A stretch of DNA of 64,000 nt from Sphingosinicella sp942492965 (GTDB lineage: Bacteria; Pseudomonadota; Alphaproteobacteria; Sphingomonadales; Sphingomonadaceae). Location: contig OW818656.1 of assembly GCA_942492965.1 (NCBI GenBank), forward strand, positions 4,340,001 through 4,404,000. The letters are read 5' to 3'. Below are positions 49,092 to 57,625 of the stretch, one piece after another (the stretch's first letter is position 1; every line of letters begins with the position of its first letter). The notes below the pieces were generated by a model. The model saw nothing but the letters and a program-made list of their open reading frames with translations, was not told the DNA's origin and made no database searches. The translations under genes and the position numbers were made by a program.

Positions 49092-50267
49092 TCACCATCC
49101 GCGCATACGCGGCCAGCGGGCCATGATATTTCGGCCCTGCCCATCGATGACGTTGTAGGCTTCGTGTTGTGCGCAAGTGGCGCAGGCGTGGTTCGGCAGG
49201 ATGCGGACGCGCGTGCCAATCGGGAGATCGGGCAGCACCCCAGCACTGCCCGGCCGGACCTTGATGATACCATGTTCCTGGCTGGCATCCTCGACGATCA
49301 CGTCGTCAAAAGGATTGCCGTCGATATCGCAAACGAGGCCGTAACCCTGATCGACCGGGTGTCGCTGCGTGCCACGGTCCCGTGACATCGCCATCCATCC
49401 TCCATCCATCAGGATCCAGCCCTTTTCCGGTCGGTGGCCGATGACCGTTGCCAGTACCGAAACCGCGATGGCGTCCACGTCGCACACGCCGATGCCGTGC
49501 ATCACCAGATCGAAAAAGATGAACACCCCTGCCCGCACTTCGGTCACGCCGGCAAGATCCCTCGCGAAATGCGCGGTCGGGGTCGATCCCACGCTTACGA
49601 CCGGAACGACATGCCCGGCAGCGCGGAGCAACTCGGCCGCCACAACCGCGGCTGCCCGTTCGCCTTCGGCAGCTTCGGGAAGGCCCGCACCGCCACGCGC
49701 GTTGTAGGATTCGCCTGCATGGGTCAGCACACCGCCAAGTTGCACGCCGCCGTCGCGCAGCACGTCGGCAATGAGGACAATCGTCGGGTCTTCAGGCAGA
49801 AGGCCGCCCCGGTGGCCATCGCAATCGATCTCGATCAGCACGACCGGCATGGCCTTGCCATCCTTCGCTGCATCGGCGAGCGCACGCGCCTGCTCGACCG
49901 TGTCGATCAGCACGGACAGCTGAACGCCCCGCACGACGAGCTGGCGTGCGCGCGCAATTTTATCCAGACTTAGCCCAACGGCATAGGTGATGTCGGTAAA
50001 GCCGCCTTCAGCAAAATACTCCGCTTCAGCAAGGGTCGAAACCGTGATCGGGCCGGTCCCTTCCGGGAACAGGCGCCGGACAACGTCGAGCGATTTCGAG
50101 GTCTTGACGTGCGGACGGAAACCGACGCCGAGCTTGGCGAGCTTCTCCCTCAAGCGCGCAATGTTTCGGTCAACCTTGGCAAGATCCAGCACCAGAGCCG
50201 GCGTTTCGAGGGTCTCGAGAGAGACTCCAAGCGAGCTTTCTTGAGCAAGAATTGCGTTCTGATTCAT
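49092..50267 (-). CDS. D-serine dehydratase / D-threonine aldolase-like PLP enzyme (second copy)
   Basis: The 391-residue protein keeps the PLP lysine in FRPHVKTSKS, TVSTLAEAEYFAEGG, VLTHAGESY, VSVGSTPTAHF, and the metal motif RILPNHACATC. It is a clear paralogue of the enzyme at 35308-36453, with the same order of motifs from end to end, including the C-terminal WPRMRGW/WPRIGGW. It would split a D-3-hydroxy amino acid by dehydration or retro-aldol cleavage. AGGTGCC precedes ATG 50267. Unlike the first copy it has no ridA next to it. Confidence 0.83.
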   Translation of the reverse strand: MNQNAILAQESSLGVSLETLETPALVLDLAKVDRNIARLREKLAKLGVGFRPHVKTSKSLDVVRRLFPEGTGPITVSTLAEAEYFAEGGFTDITYAVGLSLDKIARARQLVVRGVQLSVLIDTVEQARALADAAKDGKAMPVVLIEIDCDGHRGGLLPEDPTIVLIADVLRDGGVQLGGVLTHAGESYNARGGAGLPEAAEGERAAAVVAAELLRAAGHVVPVVSVGSTPTAHFARDLAGVTEVRAGVFIFFDLVMHGIGVCDVDAIAVSVLATVIGHRPEKGWILMDGGWMAMSRDRGTQRHPVDQGYGLVCDIDGNPFDDVIVEDASQEHGIIKVRPGSAGVLPDLPIGTRVRILPNHACATCAQHEAYNVIDGQGRNIMARWPRMRGW

Positions 50268-50298
50268 CAAGGCACCTGCTGGCACGGCCGATCTTGCA

Positions 50299-51174
50299 TC
50301 AGCCAAGCGATTGATTGGACAGCGCAAAGAGAATTGCGCCAGGCTCTGCCTGCGGAGGCTCACCCAATGACATTGAAATGACCCGATCCGTTTGGGGCAA
50401 GCCGATTTCCATGAGCCAGGATGCAAGGCCGCATTGCTGGGTCACGTCGATCCGCACGAAATCACCTTCGTGGGTGGCTGCCAGCGTCGCGATGATCGCG
50501 CGCGCGTCAGCCTGGTCGCGGGCAATCACGGGGCCTATCACCACCCCGCGCCCCCAGCGGCGCACGCAGCCGTATCCAGTGATTTCTCCCCCACGCTCGA
50601 CAACCACCGTGTCAGTAACGGCAAGCAGGGCATCGAGCATACGCTTGCGATCCATGCCCGAGGCGGCTTCGTCGACCACCTTGATCGCGCGAAAGTCCTC
50701 CGGCTTGGCCGAACGAACGGGCACGGCCGGATCAACGGGAGGAGCGTTCGCGAGCACGGCCTGATGCTGAGTAACGGCACCATAAGGCCGAAAGCCAAGC
50801 CGGGTGTAGAGCGCTTCGCCCTCCCGCGTGGAATTGAGGATCACGCGGCGACCGGCCGCTGCGGAAAGCAAGGCCGCCATGAGGCGACCACCGATGCCCT
50901 GACGCTGCGCATTCGGAGAGACAATGATCATGCCGACCGATGCGAATGCGGGCCCATAAGGCCACCACAAAGCCGTTCCGAGGAGCCGCCCTTCCGCCTC
51001 CACGGCGAAGCCGTGCCCCAGCTCCAGGGCAAACCTCCAGTCCTCAAAGCGATAGGGCCAATTCAACACCTGCGACAGTCCAAGCGCCTGATCGAGGTGG
51101 GCGGGTGTGAGAGCGATCACGCCTTCATTGCCCCTGTCGGGCATAGACCGAAGCTCTTCGTTGATACTTTTCAC
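50299..51174 (-). CDS. tandem-GNAT N-acetyltransferase
   Basis: The 291-residue protein has a first GNAT domain with the acetyl-CoA loop SPNAQRQGIGGRLMAALL at about residues 85-102 and YTRLGFRPYG. A second GNAT-like half follows (about 150-290: VRSAKPEDFRAIKVVDEA, ITGYGCVRRWGRG). Such two-domain proteins resemble YitI-type families with no settled substrate. It heads the five-gene leftward run toward 44955 and lies downstream of a repeat-rich promoter region. Acetylation of an amine intermediate is a guess. Confidence 0.8.
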   Translation of the reverse strand: MKSINEELRSMPDRGNEGVIALTPAHLDQALGLSQVLNWPYRFEDWRFALELGHGFAVEAEGRLLGTALWWPYGPAFASVGMIIVSPNAQRQGIGGRLMAALLSAAAGRRVILNSTREGEALYTRLGFRPYGAVTQHQAVLANAPPVDPAVPVRSAKPEDFRAIKVVDEAASGMDRKRMLDALLAVTDTVVVERGGEITGYGCVRRWGRGVVIGPVIARDQADARAIIATLAATHEGDFVRIDVTQQCGLASWLMEIGLPQTDRVISMSLGEPPQAEPGAILFALSNQSLG

Positions 51175-51254
51175 ACCAGTTTCCCACGCGATTTTCCGGC
51201 AACAATCTGGGAAGTTAAGCGGGTTCCAGGTGGAAATATATCTCGAAAGTCGAC

Positions 51255-51312
51255 CTGCCGCACTGCGGTTGTGCGGTACAGGTGGTCTGTCGCGACAGAT
51301 GCTGCCGCACTC
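51255..51312. promoter_or_regulatory. direct repeats and palindrome upstream of the GNAT-led operon
   Basis: CTGCCGCACT occurs twice in the same orientation (51255-51264 and 51303-51312), with a perfect 14-base palindrome TCTGTCGCGACAGA (51286-51299) between them. They lie 81-138 bases upstream of the GNAT start and just beyond the terminator of the cupin gene, so they probably form the operator of the operon running toward 44955. On the minus strand TATATT near 51236-51241 may be its -10 element. Confidence 0.45.
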
Positions 51313-51354
51313 CGATTGATATCACCGTTTCGGGTTCCCAACGCCGGACTTGAA

Positions 51355-51391
51355 AAGCGTGCGGCATCCCTTCCGGTCAGGATGCCGCACA
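51355..51391 (-). terminator. rho-independent terminator after the cupin gene
   Basis: On the minus strand GTGCGGCATCC pairs with GGATGCCGCAC (11 perfect base pairs, 51360-51391) around a ten-base loop, followed by GCTTTTC. It lies 27 bases beyond the cupin stop codon and ends the HAD-kinase-phospholyase-cupin transcript. This separates it from the GNAT-led operon. Confidence 0.75.
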
Positions 51392-51417
51392 ATCTGCCGC
51401 GCTGTATTATTGCGATT

Positions 51418-52128
51418 TCAATTCACAGGACGCTGGGTGGCGAAGACCTTCTTGACATACTCCGTGCTGAGCCACGCGCAGCCATCGCCGCGTACGAACA
51501 TGCAGACATCGCCCTTCGAGAAGGAAACGCTGGAGTTCTCGTCACTGAATGTGACTTTACCCGCCAACAGCAGCATGAGCTCTACCTGGCGGTATGGGAT
51601 CTGGCGCCGATGATAGGGCGTGGAATCCCATGTTCCGCACGCAAATTCAGTGTTCGCCGAGGTGTAGTCAGAAAATCCGCGGCACGTCGGCACCTCGCCC
51701 AGCAGGTTTTCTGTTGCAGGGGGATTTGAAGGGCCAAGAGGCGCATCTTTGTCGATCAACAGGGGCGCGGTGGCGTTTCCCGCCCGATCCGTGGGCGCCG
51801 CATAGACAATTGCGAGCATATCGTCAGACGAACGCCAGCGGAAGCTGCTGCCATAGGGGATCACGCCCGCATCGTCGGGGCCGAGCGCAAGCGCGCCATG
51901 ACTGCTCTCGATCTCCAGCCGCCCGGCCAGGACCAGGATGAACTCGTCGGTTGGCAATGCCACGACTTCCCCTTCCCCGCGCAACGCGATGGAAGCGACT
52001 TCGGCAGCCTCGTCGGAGAATGCCGGGATCGCACGGCCGCCCAGCCAATCGGAAGAAGGCGACGTGCCGGCGGCATAGGCCCGCATATCGACCACAGCCG
52101 CAACCTGTGGTTCCATGATCGCGCTCAC
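51418..52128 (-). CDS. bicupin domain protein
   Basis: The 236-residue protein has two cupin barrels. The first spans about residues 45-110 (EVVALPTDEFILVLAGRLEI, GPDDAGVIPYGSSFRW) and the second about 160-230 (PYRQVELMLLLAGKVTFSDE, FSKGDVCMFVRGDGCAW). The metal-binding histidines of classical cupins are mostly absent, as in regulatory or EutQ/DUF861-like members, so a binding role rather than catalysis is possible. Its ATG overlaps the stop of a 28-residue frame (ATGA). It is the last gene before a strong terminator. Confidence 0.75.
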   Translation of the reverse strand: MSAIMEPQVAAVVDMRAYAAGTSPSSDWLGGRAIPAFSDEAAEVASIALRGEGEVVALPTDEFILVLAGRLEIESSHGALALGPDDAGVIPYGSSFRWRSSDDMLAIVYAAPTDRAGNATAPLLIDKDAPLGPSNPPATENLLGEVPTCRGFSDYTSANTEFACGTWDSTPYHRRQIPYRQVELMLLLAGKVTFSDENSSVSFSKGDVCMFVRGDGCAWLSTEYVKKVFATQRPVN

Positions 52129-52211
52129 AGCCGTACCTGCCCGGCCAGACCACCAAAGTCGGCACTATGGTTCACGTCCCCGTTTGCTTCCGGCTGATTG
52201 AGTATCGTCAT
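52125..52211 (-). CDS. possible 28-residue leader ORF coupled to the cupin gene
   Basis: A frame of 28 codons begins at ATG 52211 with GAAGGA seven bases upstream, a better ribosome-binding site than many genes in this region. It ends in a TGA that overlaps the cupin ATG by four bases. The peptide starts MTILNQPEANGD and ends GGLAGQVRL, with no signal or membrane segment. It may be a leader peptide that sets cupin translation, a small protein, or the leftover of a longer gene (the end faintly recalls Rid-family sequences). I do not know its function. Confidence 0.45.
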   Translation of the reverse strand: MTILNQPEANGDVNHSADFGGLAGQVRL

Positions 52212-52385
52212 GAAAATTCCTTCACATGCTGGAAAAGTGGATACATCCGATGCTTTCGCTCGAGTCTTTCCGGACATCACGAACCGACCTGTGTTTGCTT
52301 CGCCGCAATCAGGCTGCACGGGAACTTCATGGCTTGCCTCCTAGTCGATTTGACGATGGATGACACACGAACAGATCACCCCTCG

Positions 52386-53732
52386 TCATCGTGATCCGTC
52401 CGACCGAGCGACCACCTTGACCAGCGCGGCCCGGATGGCCGCCAGGAACAGGTCAACATGCTCGTCCTGGCATACCAGCGGCGGACGCACCTTTAGCGTG
52501 TCCTCGTTTTCACCCGTCGTGCTGATGAGCACGCCGTCATCCCGCATCGCATTGACCACATCCAGAGCCATCGTCCGCCGGTCTGCAGCGGAACTCGCGT
52601 CAAGTCCGATATCGACGCCGAAAAACAGCCCGGCATTGCGGATTGCACGAATTCCCGGCACCTGCGTCGCAAGTACCTCGAGGCCGCCTCTGAGACGCTG
52701 GCTAACGCTGACGACATTGTCCAGAATCCGGTCGCGCTGCAGGATCGTGAGCACCGCATCCGCAGTCGCAATTCCGACGGTGTTTCCTGCAAAGGTGTTC
52801 GAGTATCGCGCCGTGTGACCGAACAATTCCATCGGTTGCCGGCGTCCGACCACCGCGCCGATCGGAAAGCCGTTCCCCATCGGCTTGCCCAAAGTCACCA
52901 GATCGGGAACGATGCCGTGGCGCTCGAAACCCCACATGTGCGCACCCGTGCGGCCAAATCCCGGCTGAACCTCATCCGCAATCACCAGGCCGCGGACCTC
53001 GCGAACCGCCGCAACCGCGCCCGCAATGAAACCGGGCGGATCGATCCATACCCCGTCGCTCGAAAAGATGCTGTCGAACAGCAGGGCCGCAACGCCGATA
53101 CCGCGGCGCTGCAGGTCGGTAATTGCAGCGCGGACTTCGGCCTCGAAGAAATCTGCGGCCTGATCATCCGGCACCCCGCTTGGACCGGGGAGGTTGACCA
53201 TGCGCACAAAGGGACTGAGCTTCACCGCCGCGCCGAGATTGGGTGAAACCGCCGCAACGGCCGCACTTGTGCCGTGATAGGCATAGGAGGTGACAATCAC
53301 ACCTTCGTTGCCGCTCACCAGTCGTGCGACACGCAATGCAAGGTCATTCGATTCACTGCCCGTGCAGGTGAACACCACGCGATCCAGCGCGTCTGGGAAC
53401 GTATCGATGAGTCTTTCTGCGTACGCGATCAATCTCGGCTCAAGATAACGTGTATTGGCGCTGAGCCTGCTGGCCTGTTCGGCCATGGCCGCGTTGACTT
53501 CGGGGTGGCAGTGCCCCAATGAGGGCACGTTGTTGTAGAAGTCGAGATAGGCGCGATCGTCCGGGTCATATAGCCACATGCCCTCGCCACGCACGAAGTG
53601 GACCGGTCTACGATATTGCAGCCGGTAGGAGGCGCCGAGAACCGCATCCCGTCGCGCAATCAATTCAGTCTCTCGCTGGGGAAGCTCTGCTTCGCCGAGC
53701 CTGAAACGATTGGGCATGAGATCTACGGACAT
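52386..53732 (-). CDS. class III PLP enzyme of the phospho-lyase group (ethanolamine-phosphate / 5-phosphohydroxylysine lyase-like)
   Basis: The 448-residue protein has the class III fold with PLP lysine Lys283 in TLGKPMGNGFP and IADEVQPGFGRTG before it. The N-terminal part, LDFYNNVPSLGHCHPEV, SANTRYLEPRLIAYAERL, FTCTGSESNDLALRVARL and SYAYHGTSAAVAAVSP, follows the animal ETNPPL/PHYKPL proteins rather than ordinary aminotransferases. Those enzymes remove phosphate and ammonia from a phospho-amino-alcohol and release an aldehyde. The gene directly follows a hydroxylysine-kinase-like kinase gene, the expected partner. An aminotransferase role cannot be excluded. GGAAGG precedes the ATG. Confidence 0.78.
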   Translation of the reverse strand: MSVDLMPNRFRLGEAELPQRETELIARRDAVLGASYRLQYRRPVHFVRGEGMWLYDPDDRAYLDFYNNVPSLGHCHPEVNAAMAEQASRLSANTRYLEPRLIAYAERLIDTFPDALDRVVFTCTGSESNDLALRVARLVSGNEGVIVTSYAYHGTSAAVAAVSPNLGAAVKLSPFVRMVNLPGPSGVPDDQAADFFEAEVRAAITDLQRRGIGVAALLFDSIFSSDGVWIDPPGFIAGAVAAVREVRGLVIADEVQPGFGRTGAHMWGFERHGIVPDLVTLGKPMGNGFPIGAVVGRRQPMELFGHTARYSNTFAGNTVGIATADAVLTILQRDRILDNVVSVSQRLRGGLEVLATQVPGIRAIRNAGLFFGVDIGLDASSAADRRTMALDVVNAMRDDGVLISTTGENEDTLKVRPPLVCQDEHVDLFLAAIRAALVKVVARSDGSR

Positions 53733-53793
53733 AAGCGACTACCTTCCAAAACCGGTGGTTGCATGGCGCCGAACGCTCGAACAACAATCGCGC

Positions 53794-54897
53794 TCAAGGC
53801 CGATCCAGTGCCATCGCCAAACGAACCGCCGCTTCACTTTCGGATGCATCAAGCCCGGCGAGGATGGAAAGGCCCTGTTCCGCACGAACAACGTTCTTCA
53901 AGATGTACCGCGCATCTGCTGGAAACAGTCGGGCGCGCCACCTGTTGATCAAGACCAACGCACCATGCCGCGCACGTATCAATCCGACCAACAGCTTTAT
54001 CTCGACGTCTGACAGACGAATCAGCGAAGCATATCCAGCGATCACATATTCGGCGCCCCCCAATCGGGTCTCGGCCTCCGTCACGAAGTGCCCGGCCGCA
54101 ATCGCCAGATCCTGCACCCTTGGATTCCAGCCCCCATCACCAAAATCTATGAACGCTACGCCGCCGCCGGTAAGGATCAGGTTGAACGGGCTTGGATCGT
54201 TATGGGTTATCTGCCAGTTCAGAGCGGTGAGGTAGGGCGCGACAAATTCCATGTAGCCGGACATGGCTGCACGTACGCGATCCGCTGTCGGACCTTCGGG
54301 AAGATACTGCTCCAGCTCGACCAACCGCGGCCAACATGCGATATTCCAGAGAACCGGACGCTGCGATGCCGGAGCTCTGATGCTCGCAAGTGCAAGATTG
54401 ATGCGGGCCAGAGCCACCCCAACTTCGTACAGGGTGCTTGGCGTGCGCGGCACATTGTGCAGCGCCACCCCGTCAATTCTCGTTTGAAGGTATCCCCCGA
54501 TCCCATGCTCTTCGAACATCAGCGCGCCGGAGAGGGTCGGGATCACCTTTGGCGTCAGTACGCCGACTGCACCGTTCAAACCCGCCAGAGTGGCGGACTG
54601 GAATCGAAAGCTTTCGAGCGCCTGCGGTCTTGAGCACGTCTTCAGAATTAATCGGCGGCCGTCGGTGATGTTCGCCTCAAAGGTACGCTCGACCTCCGAC
54701 GAGAGGGTCGTGAGTGAACCCGATAGACCGTAGTGTCGCTCCAGCGGCAAATCGGAGTCGGAGGCATCGGGCAACAACGCCAAGCCATTCGAGGCGGCCT
54801 CAAAATAGTCTCTGCTTCCCGCCCATGCTGACCACTGCGCCTCGTCCATCTCATTGCATTCCGTTGCCACAGATGAACGTTCTTCGCGCAACTGCAC
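53794..54897 (-). CDS. APH-family kinase resembling hydroxylysine kinase
   Basis: The 367-residue protein has the phosphotransferase fold: a lysine in GRRLILKTCSRP, the catalytic loop QITHNDPSPFNLIL and the metal-binding motif VAFIDFGDGGWNPRVQDLAI. The IDFGD...PRV.DLAIA form is like that of animal hydroxylysine kinase and related bacterial enzymes. It would phosphorylate the hydroxyl group of a small amino compound, which the next gene product could then break down. GTG 54897 lies 17 bases after the HAD stop and has GAAGGGA upstream; ATG 54849 is an alternative. Confidence 0.78.
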   Translation of the reverse strand: MQLREERSSVATECNEMDEAQWSAWAGSRDYFEAASNGLALLPDASDSDLPLERHYGLSGSLTTLSSEVERTFEANITDGRRLILKTCSRPQALESFRFQSATLAGLNGAVGVLTPKVIPTLSGALMFEEHGIGGYLQTRIDGVALHNVPRTPSTLYEVGVALARINLALASIRAPASQRPVLWNIACWPRLVELEQYLPEGPTADRVRAAMSGYMEFVAPYLTALNWQITHNDPSPFNLILTGGGVAFIDFGDGGWNPRVQDLAIAAGHFVTEAETRLGGAEYVIAGYASLIRLSDVEIKLLVGLIRARHGALVLINRWRARLFPADARYILKNVVRAEQGLSILAGLDASESEAAVRLAMALDRP

Positions 54898-54914
54898 GGC
54901 GCCGGTCCCTTCGA

Positions 54915-55583
54915 TCAGAGCCCGAACACGCCTGGAAGATGCGAAACGTCGGAAATCTCCGTGTATTCGTAAAACGGGTTGGCGGGCTCATGACCTCGAT
55001 TGACCCAGACCTTGCTCTTGATTCCGATATCGTAGGCAGACATGAGGTCATGCCGGAATGACGATGAAACGTGCGTGATGTCTTCCGGCCCGCAACCAAG
55101 CGTATCGAACATGTATTCGAAGGCCTTGAGGTGCGGCTTGTAGGCGCCCGCCTCTTCGGCGGTCAACACGGCGTGGATTGGCGCGCCAAGCTTGGCAGCG
55201 TTGTGATGTATCTGTGAAAGCATCGAGTTGGTGAGCAGCACAAGGGGAATTTCCTTGGCCAGCTTGGCTAAACCCTCGGGCACATCGGGATGCGGGCCCC
55301 ACGTCGGGATACGGTTGTAGATGTCTTGCGCCTGCTCCGCCTTGAACGGAACGTTGTTGCGCCGGCAGGTGCGCTCGAGCGCGTTATGCACGACGTCGGC
55401 ATAGGGCTGCCAGTCACGCAGCACCTCATCGAACCGATAGGCCTGGAAGTTCTTGATGAACTCCGCCATTTGCAGATCATCAAGCAGATGCCCGAAGATA
55501 TCTTTCGCGGCGTCCGCCATCTGAAAATTGATTAGCGTGCCATGACAATCGAATGTCACATATTTCGGGCGAAAACCGCTCAT
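54915..55583 (-). CDS. HAD-superfamily hydrolase, type II haloacid-dehalogenase-like
   Basis: The 222-residue protein has motif I YVTFDCHGTLINF, motif II LLTNSM, motif III YKPHLKAFEYMFDTLG and motif IV HVSSSFRHDLMSAYDIG. It is close to the protein at 60961-61638 all along its length. The Tyr and Asn that take part in dehalogenation in known enzymes are Phe and Ser here, so true dehalogenase activity is doubtful. It is first in an operon with the kinase and lyase genes and could be a phosphatase acting on a phosphorylated intermediate. GGAG precedes the ATG. Confidence 0.8.
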   Translation of the reverse strand: MSGFRPKYVTFDCHGTLINFQMADAAKDIFGHLLDDLQMAEFIKNFQAYRFDEVLRDWQPYADVVHNALERTCRRNNVPFKAEQAQDIYNRIPTWGPHPDVPEGLAKLAKEIPLVLLTNSMLSQIHHNAAKLGAPIHAVLTAEEAGAYKPHLKAFEYMFDTLGCGPEDITHVSSSFRHDLMSAYDIGIKSKVWVNRGHEPANPFYEYTEISDVSHLPGVFGL

Positions 55584-55617
55584 GTTGTGGGCTCCATAAG
55601 TCTATAGAAACAAAAGC

Positions 55618-55647
55618 ATATTACATTCCGCTGGCGACATTTGCCAA
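55618..55647 (-). promoter_or_regulatory. sigma-70-type promoter for the HAD-kinase-phospholyase operon
   Basis: On the minus strand TTGGCA (55642-55647) and TAATAT (55618-55623) are separated by 18 bases. Transcription would begin near 55611, about 28 bases before the HAD start codon. The same region contains short repeats of TTGCCA/TGGC and TTGGCA that may serve a regulator. Confidence 0.55.
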
Positions 55648-55771
55648 AAATGGCTGCCGCTTGGCATAATATCCTGAATTTCTGCGTGGATTTGCCATCA
55701 TGTGTAGGCTCGCGCCGCGACTGGCCCATCGATTTGGGAAAGCCGATGCCGGTGGCATCACCGCTGGAAAA

Positions 55772-57625
55772 TCACGAACATTCTGGCCGCTCACCTGTCC
55801 CTGCGAACAGCGGATCGAAAGCCAGTTGCTCCCACGGCCTGTGGCAGACGACGACCTGCCCGGCCTGCTCCTGGCGCGGTGGCGGCAGCGTGTCGCAGCT
55901 GCCGCCAACCGCGACCGGGCAGCGCGATAGAAACGGACAAAGGGCATCGGCAGGGGCGACAAACCCGGAGCCCTGGCTAGACAATGCTGGCGGGGCCAAC
56001 GCGGCTTTTCGGGACAACCAGCCTGTGTCAAGTTCGGGCACGGAATCAACCAGCAAGCGTGTATAGGGGTGGTGTGTTGCACTTGCGAAGCGGTCTCGGC
56101 TTGACAGTTCGACGAGCCGGCCCGCGTAAAGCACCAGCAGATCGTCGCAGAAGGCGCGCGCTGTCGAGATATCGTGGCTGATGAAGATCGTGGCGATCCC
56201 CAGATCGCGTCTGAGGTTATCGATCAGATCGAGGATCGCGGCGGCAACCACGGTATCCAGCGCCGATGTAACTTCATCGCAGATCAGCACGTCGGGATTG
56301 GCCGCCAGGGCCCGGGCAAGGTTGACCCGCTGTTTCTGGCCACCAGACAATTCGCTACTGCGCCGCGTCGCGATGTCCCGGGGCAAGCGGGTCAGGTCGA
56401 GCAGCTCGGCAACGCGGGTGGTCGCCGCTGCGCCCTTCATGCCATGATAGAAAGCCAGGGGCCGGGCAAGGATTTCGCCCACCGATTGGGCCGGGTTGAG
56501 CGCGGTGTCGGCATGTTGAAAGACAATCTGCACGCGCCGCAACTGCTCACGGCTGCGATCTGCCATGGCACGCGGCAGGCGCTCCCCTTCAAGCAGCACC
56601 TCGCCTGTCGTCGCCGGAAGCAGGCCGGCGATGACCCTGGCGAGCGTAGACTTACCCGAACCGGATTCGCCGATCACGCCAAGCGCCGCGCCCCGCCGAA
56701 GTGAAAAGCTGACATCTTGCAACACGGGTATAGCCGGCAGCCCATTCTTGATGCGTCCATATCCGGCATTCGCCGCCGAAACCGTCAACACGCTGTCGGG
56801 AGCGGCAGCGGTGTCGGGGCGCGTTTGCGGATGGGCTGCTGCCATCAGCGTCCTTGTATAATCGCTCGTCGGCGCTTCCAGGATTTGCCGGACCGGCCCC
56901 TCCTCGCACATTCGGCCATTTTTCAGCACGGCGATGCGATCCGCGACCTGGGCGACGACGGCCAGATCATGGCTGACATAGATCGCGGTCGCCCCGCTCT
57001 GGACCAGCGCCGCCTTGATGGTCTTGAGAACCTCCACCTGCGTGGTCACGTCAAGCGCGGTGGTAGGCTCGTCAAGGATGACCAGTTCCGGCTCGGTAAT
57101 CAGCGCCATCGCTGCCATCACCCGCTGCAACTGGCCGCCAGAGACCTGATGGGGATACCGCGAACCAATGGCTTCGGGGGATGGCAAAACCAGCGATCTG
57201 AACAGCGCTATTGCCCGCGCCACGGCAGTCTCGCGATCGGCCAGGCCGTGCACCAACAGGGGTTCGATGACCTGGTCGATAATCGTGCGTGAAGGATTAA
57301 ACGCCGAAGCCGCACTTTGCGCGATATAGGCGACTCTGCGACCGCGCACCTTGGGCAAGTCGGACGGGCTCATCTGATCGATACGCATGTCGCCGATGCG
57401 GATACATTCGGCTGTGATGTCCGCACCGAAGCGCGAATATCCCAGCATGGCGAGGGCGATGGTCGTCTTGCCCGAGCCCGACTCTCCGATGAGCGCCAGC
57501 ACCTTGCCTTGCGGGATCGCGAAGGAGATGGCCTCGACGATGACATTGCGGGCACCATTCGGGGCGTTCAATATGATGTCGAGGCCACGGACCTCGACGG
57601 CGATATCTTGATCCTGCGCGCTCAT
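55772..57625 (-). CDS. fused two-ATPase protein of a dipeptide/oligopeptide ABC importer
   Basis: The 617-residue protein has two complete ABC domains. The first has Walker A GESGSGKTTIA and signature SGGQLQRVMAAMAL; the second has GESGSGKSTLA and SGGQKQRVNLARALA. A cysteine-containing tail (ALCPFLSRCPVAVGGSCDTL) is typical of DppD/DppF and OppD/OppF. The two ATPases that are usually separate are joined here, as in GsiA. The ATG 57625 overlaps the permease stop by four bases. It powers import by the two permeases and the binding protein encoded upstream. Confidence 0.93.
   Translation of the reverse strand: MSAQDQDIAVEVRGLDIILNAPNGARNVIVEAISFAIPQGKVLALIGESGSGKTTIALAMLGYSRFGADITAECIRIGDMRIDQMSPSDLPKVRGRRVAYIAQSAASAFNPSRTIIDQVIEPLLVHGLADRETAVARAIALFRSLVLPSPEAIGSRYPHQVSGGQLQRVMAAMALITEPELVILDEPTTALDVTTQVEVLKTIKAALVQSGATAIYVSHDLAVVAQVADRIAVLKNGRMCEEGPVRQILEAPTSDYTRTLMAAAHPQTRPDTAAAPDSVLTVSAANAGYGRIKNGLPAIPVLQDVSFSLRRGAALGVIGESGSGKSTLARVIAGLLPATTGEVLLEGERLPRAMADRSREQLRRVQIVFQHADTALNPAQSVGEILARPLAFYHGMKGAAATTRVAELLDLTRLPRDIATRRSSELSGGQKQRVNLARALAANPDVLICDEVTSALDTVVAAAILDLIDNLRRDLGIATIFISHDISTARAFCDDLLVLYAGRLVELSSRDRFASATHHPYTRLLVDSVPELDTGWLSRKAALAPPALSSQGSGFVAPADALCPFLSRCPVAVGGSCDTLPPPRQEQAGQVVVCHRPWEQLAFDPLFAGTGERPECS

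Noticed and set aside
35308..50267. Beta-hydroxyaspartate cycle, suggested by the DSD/aldolase-like enzymes
   Set aside because: The required dehydratase, iminosuccinate reductase and aspartate-glyoxylate aminotransferase set with its regulator is not together here.
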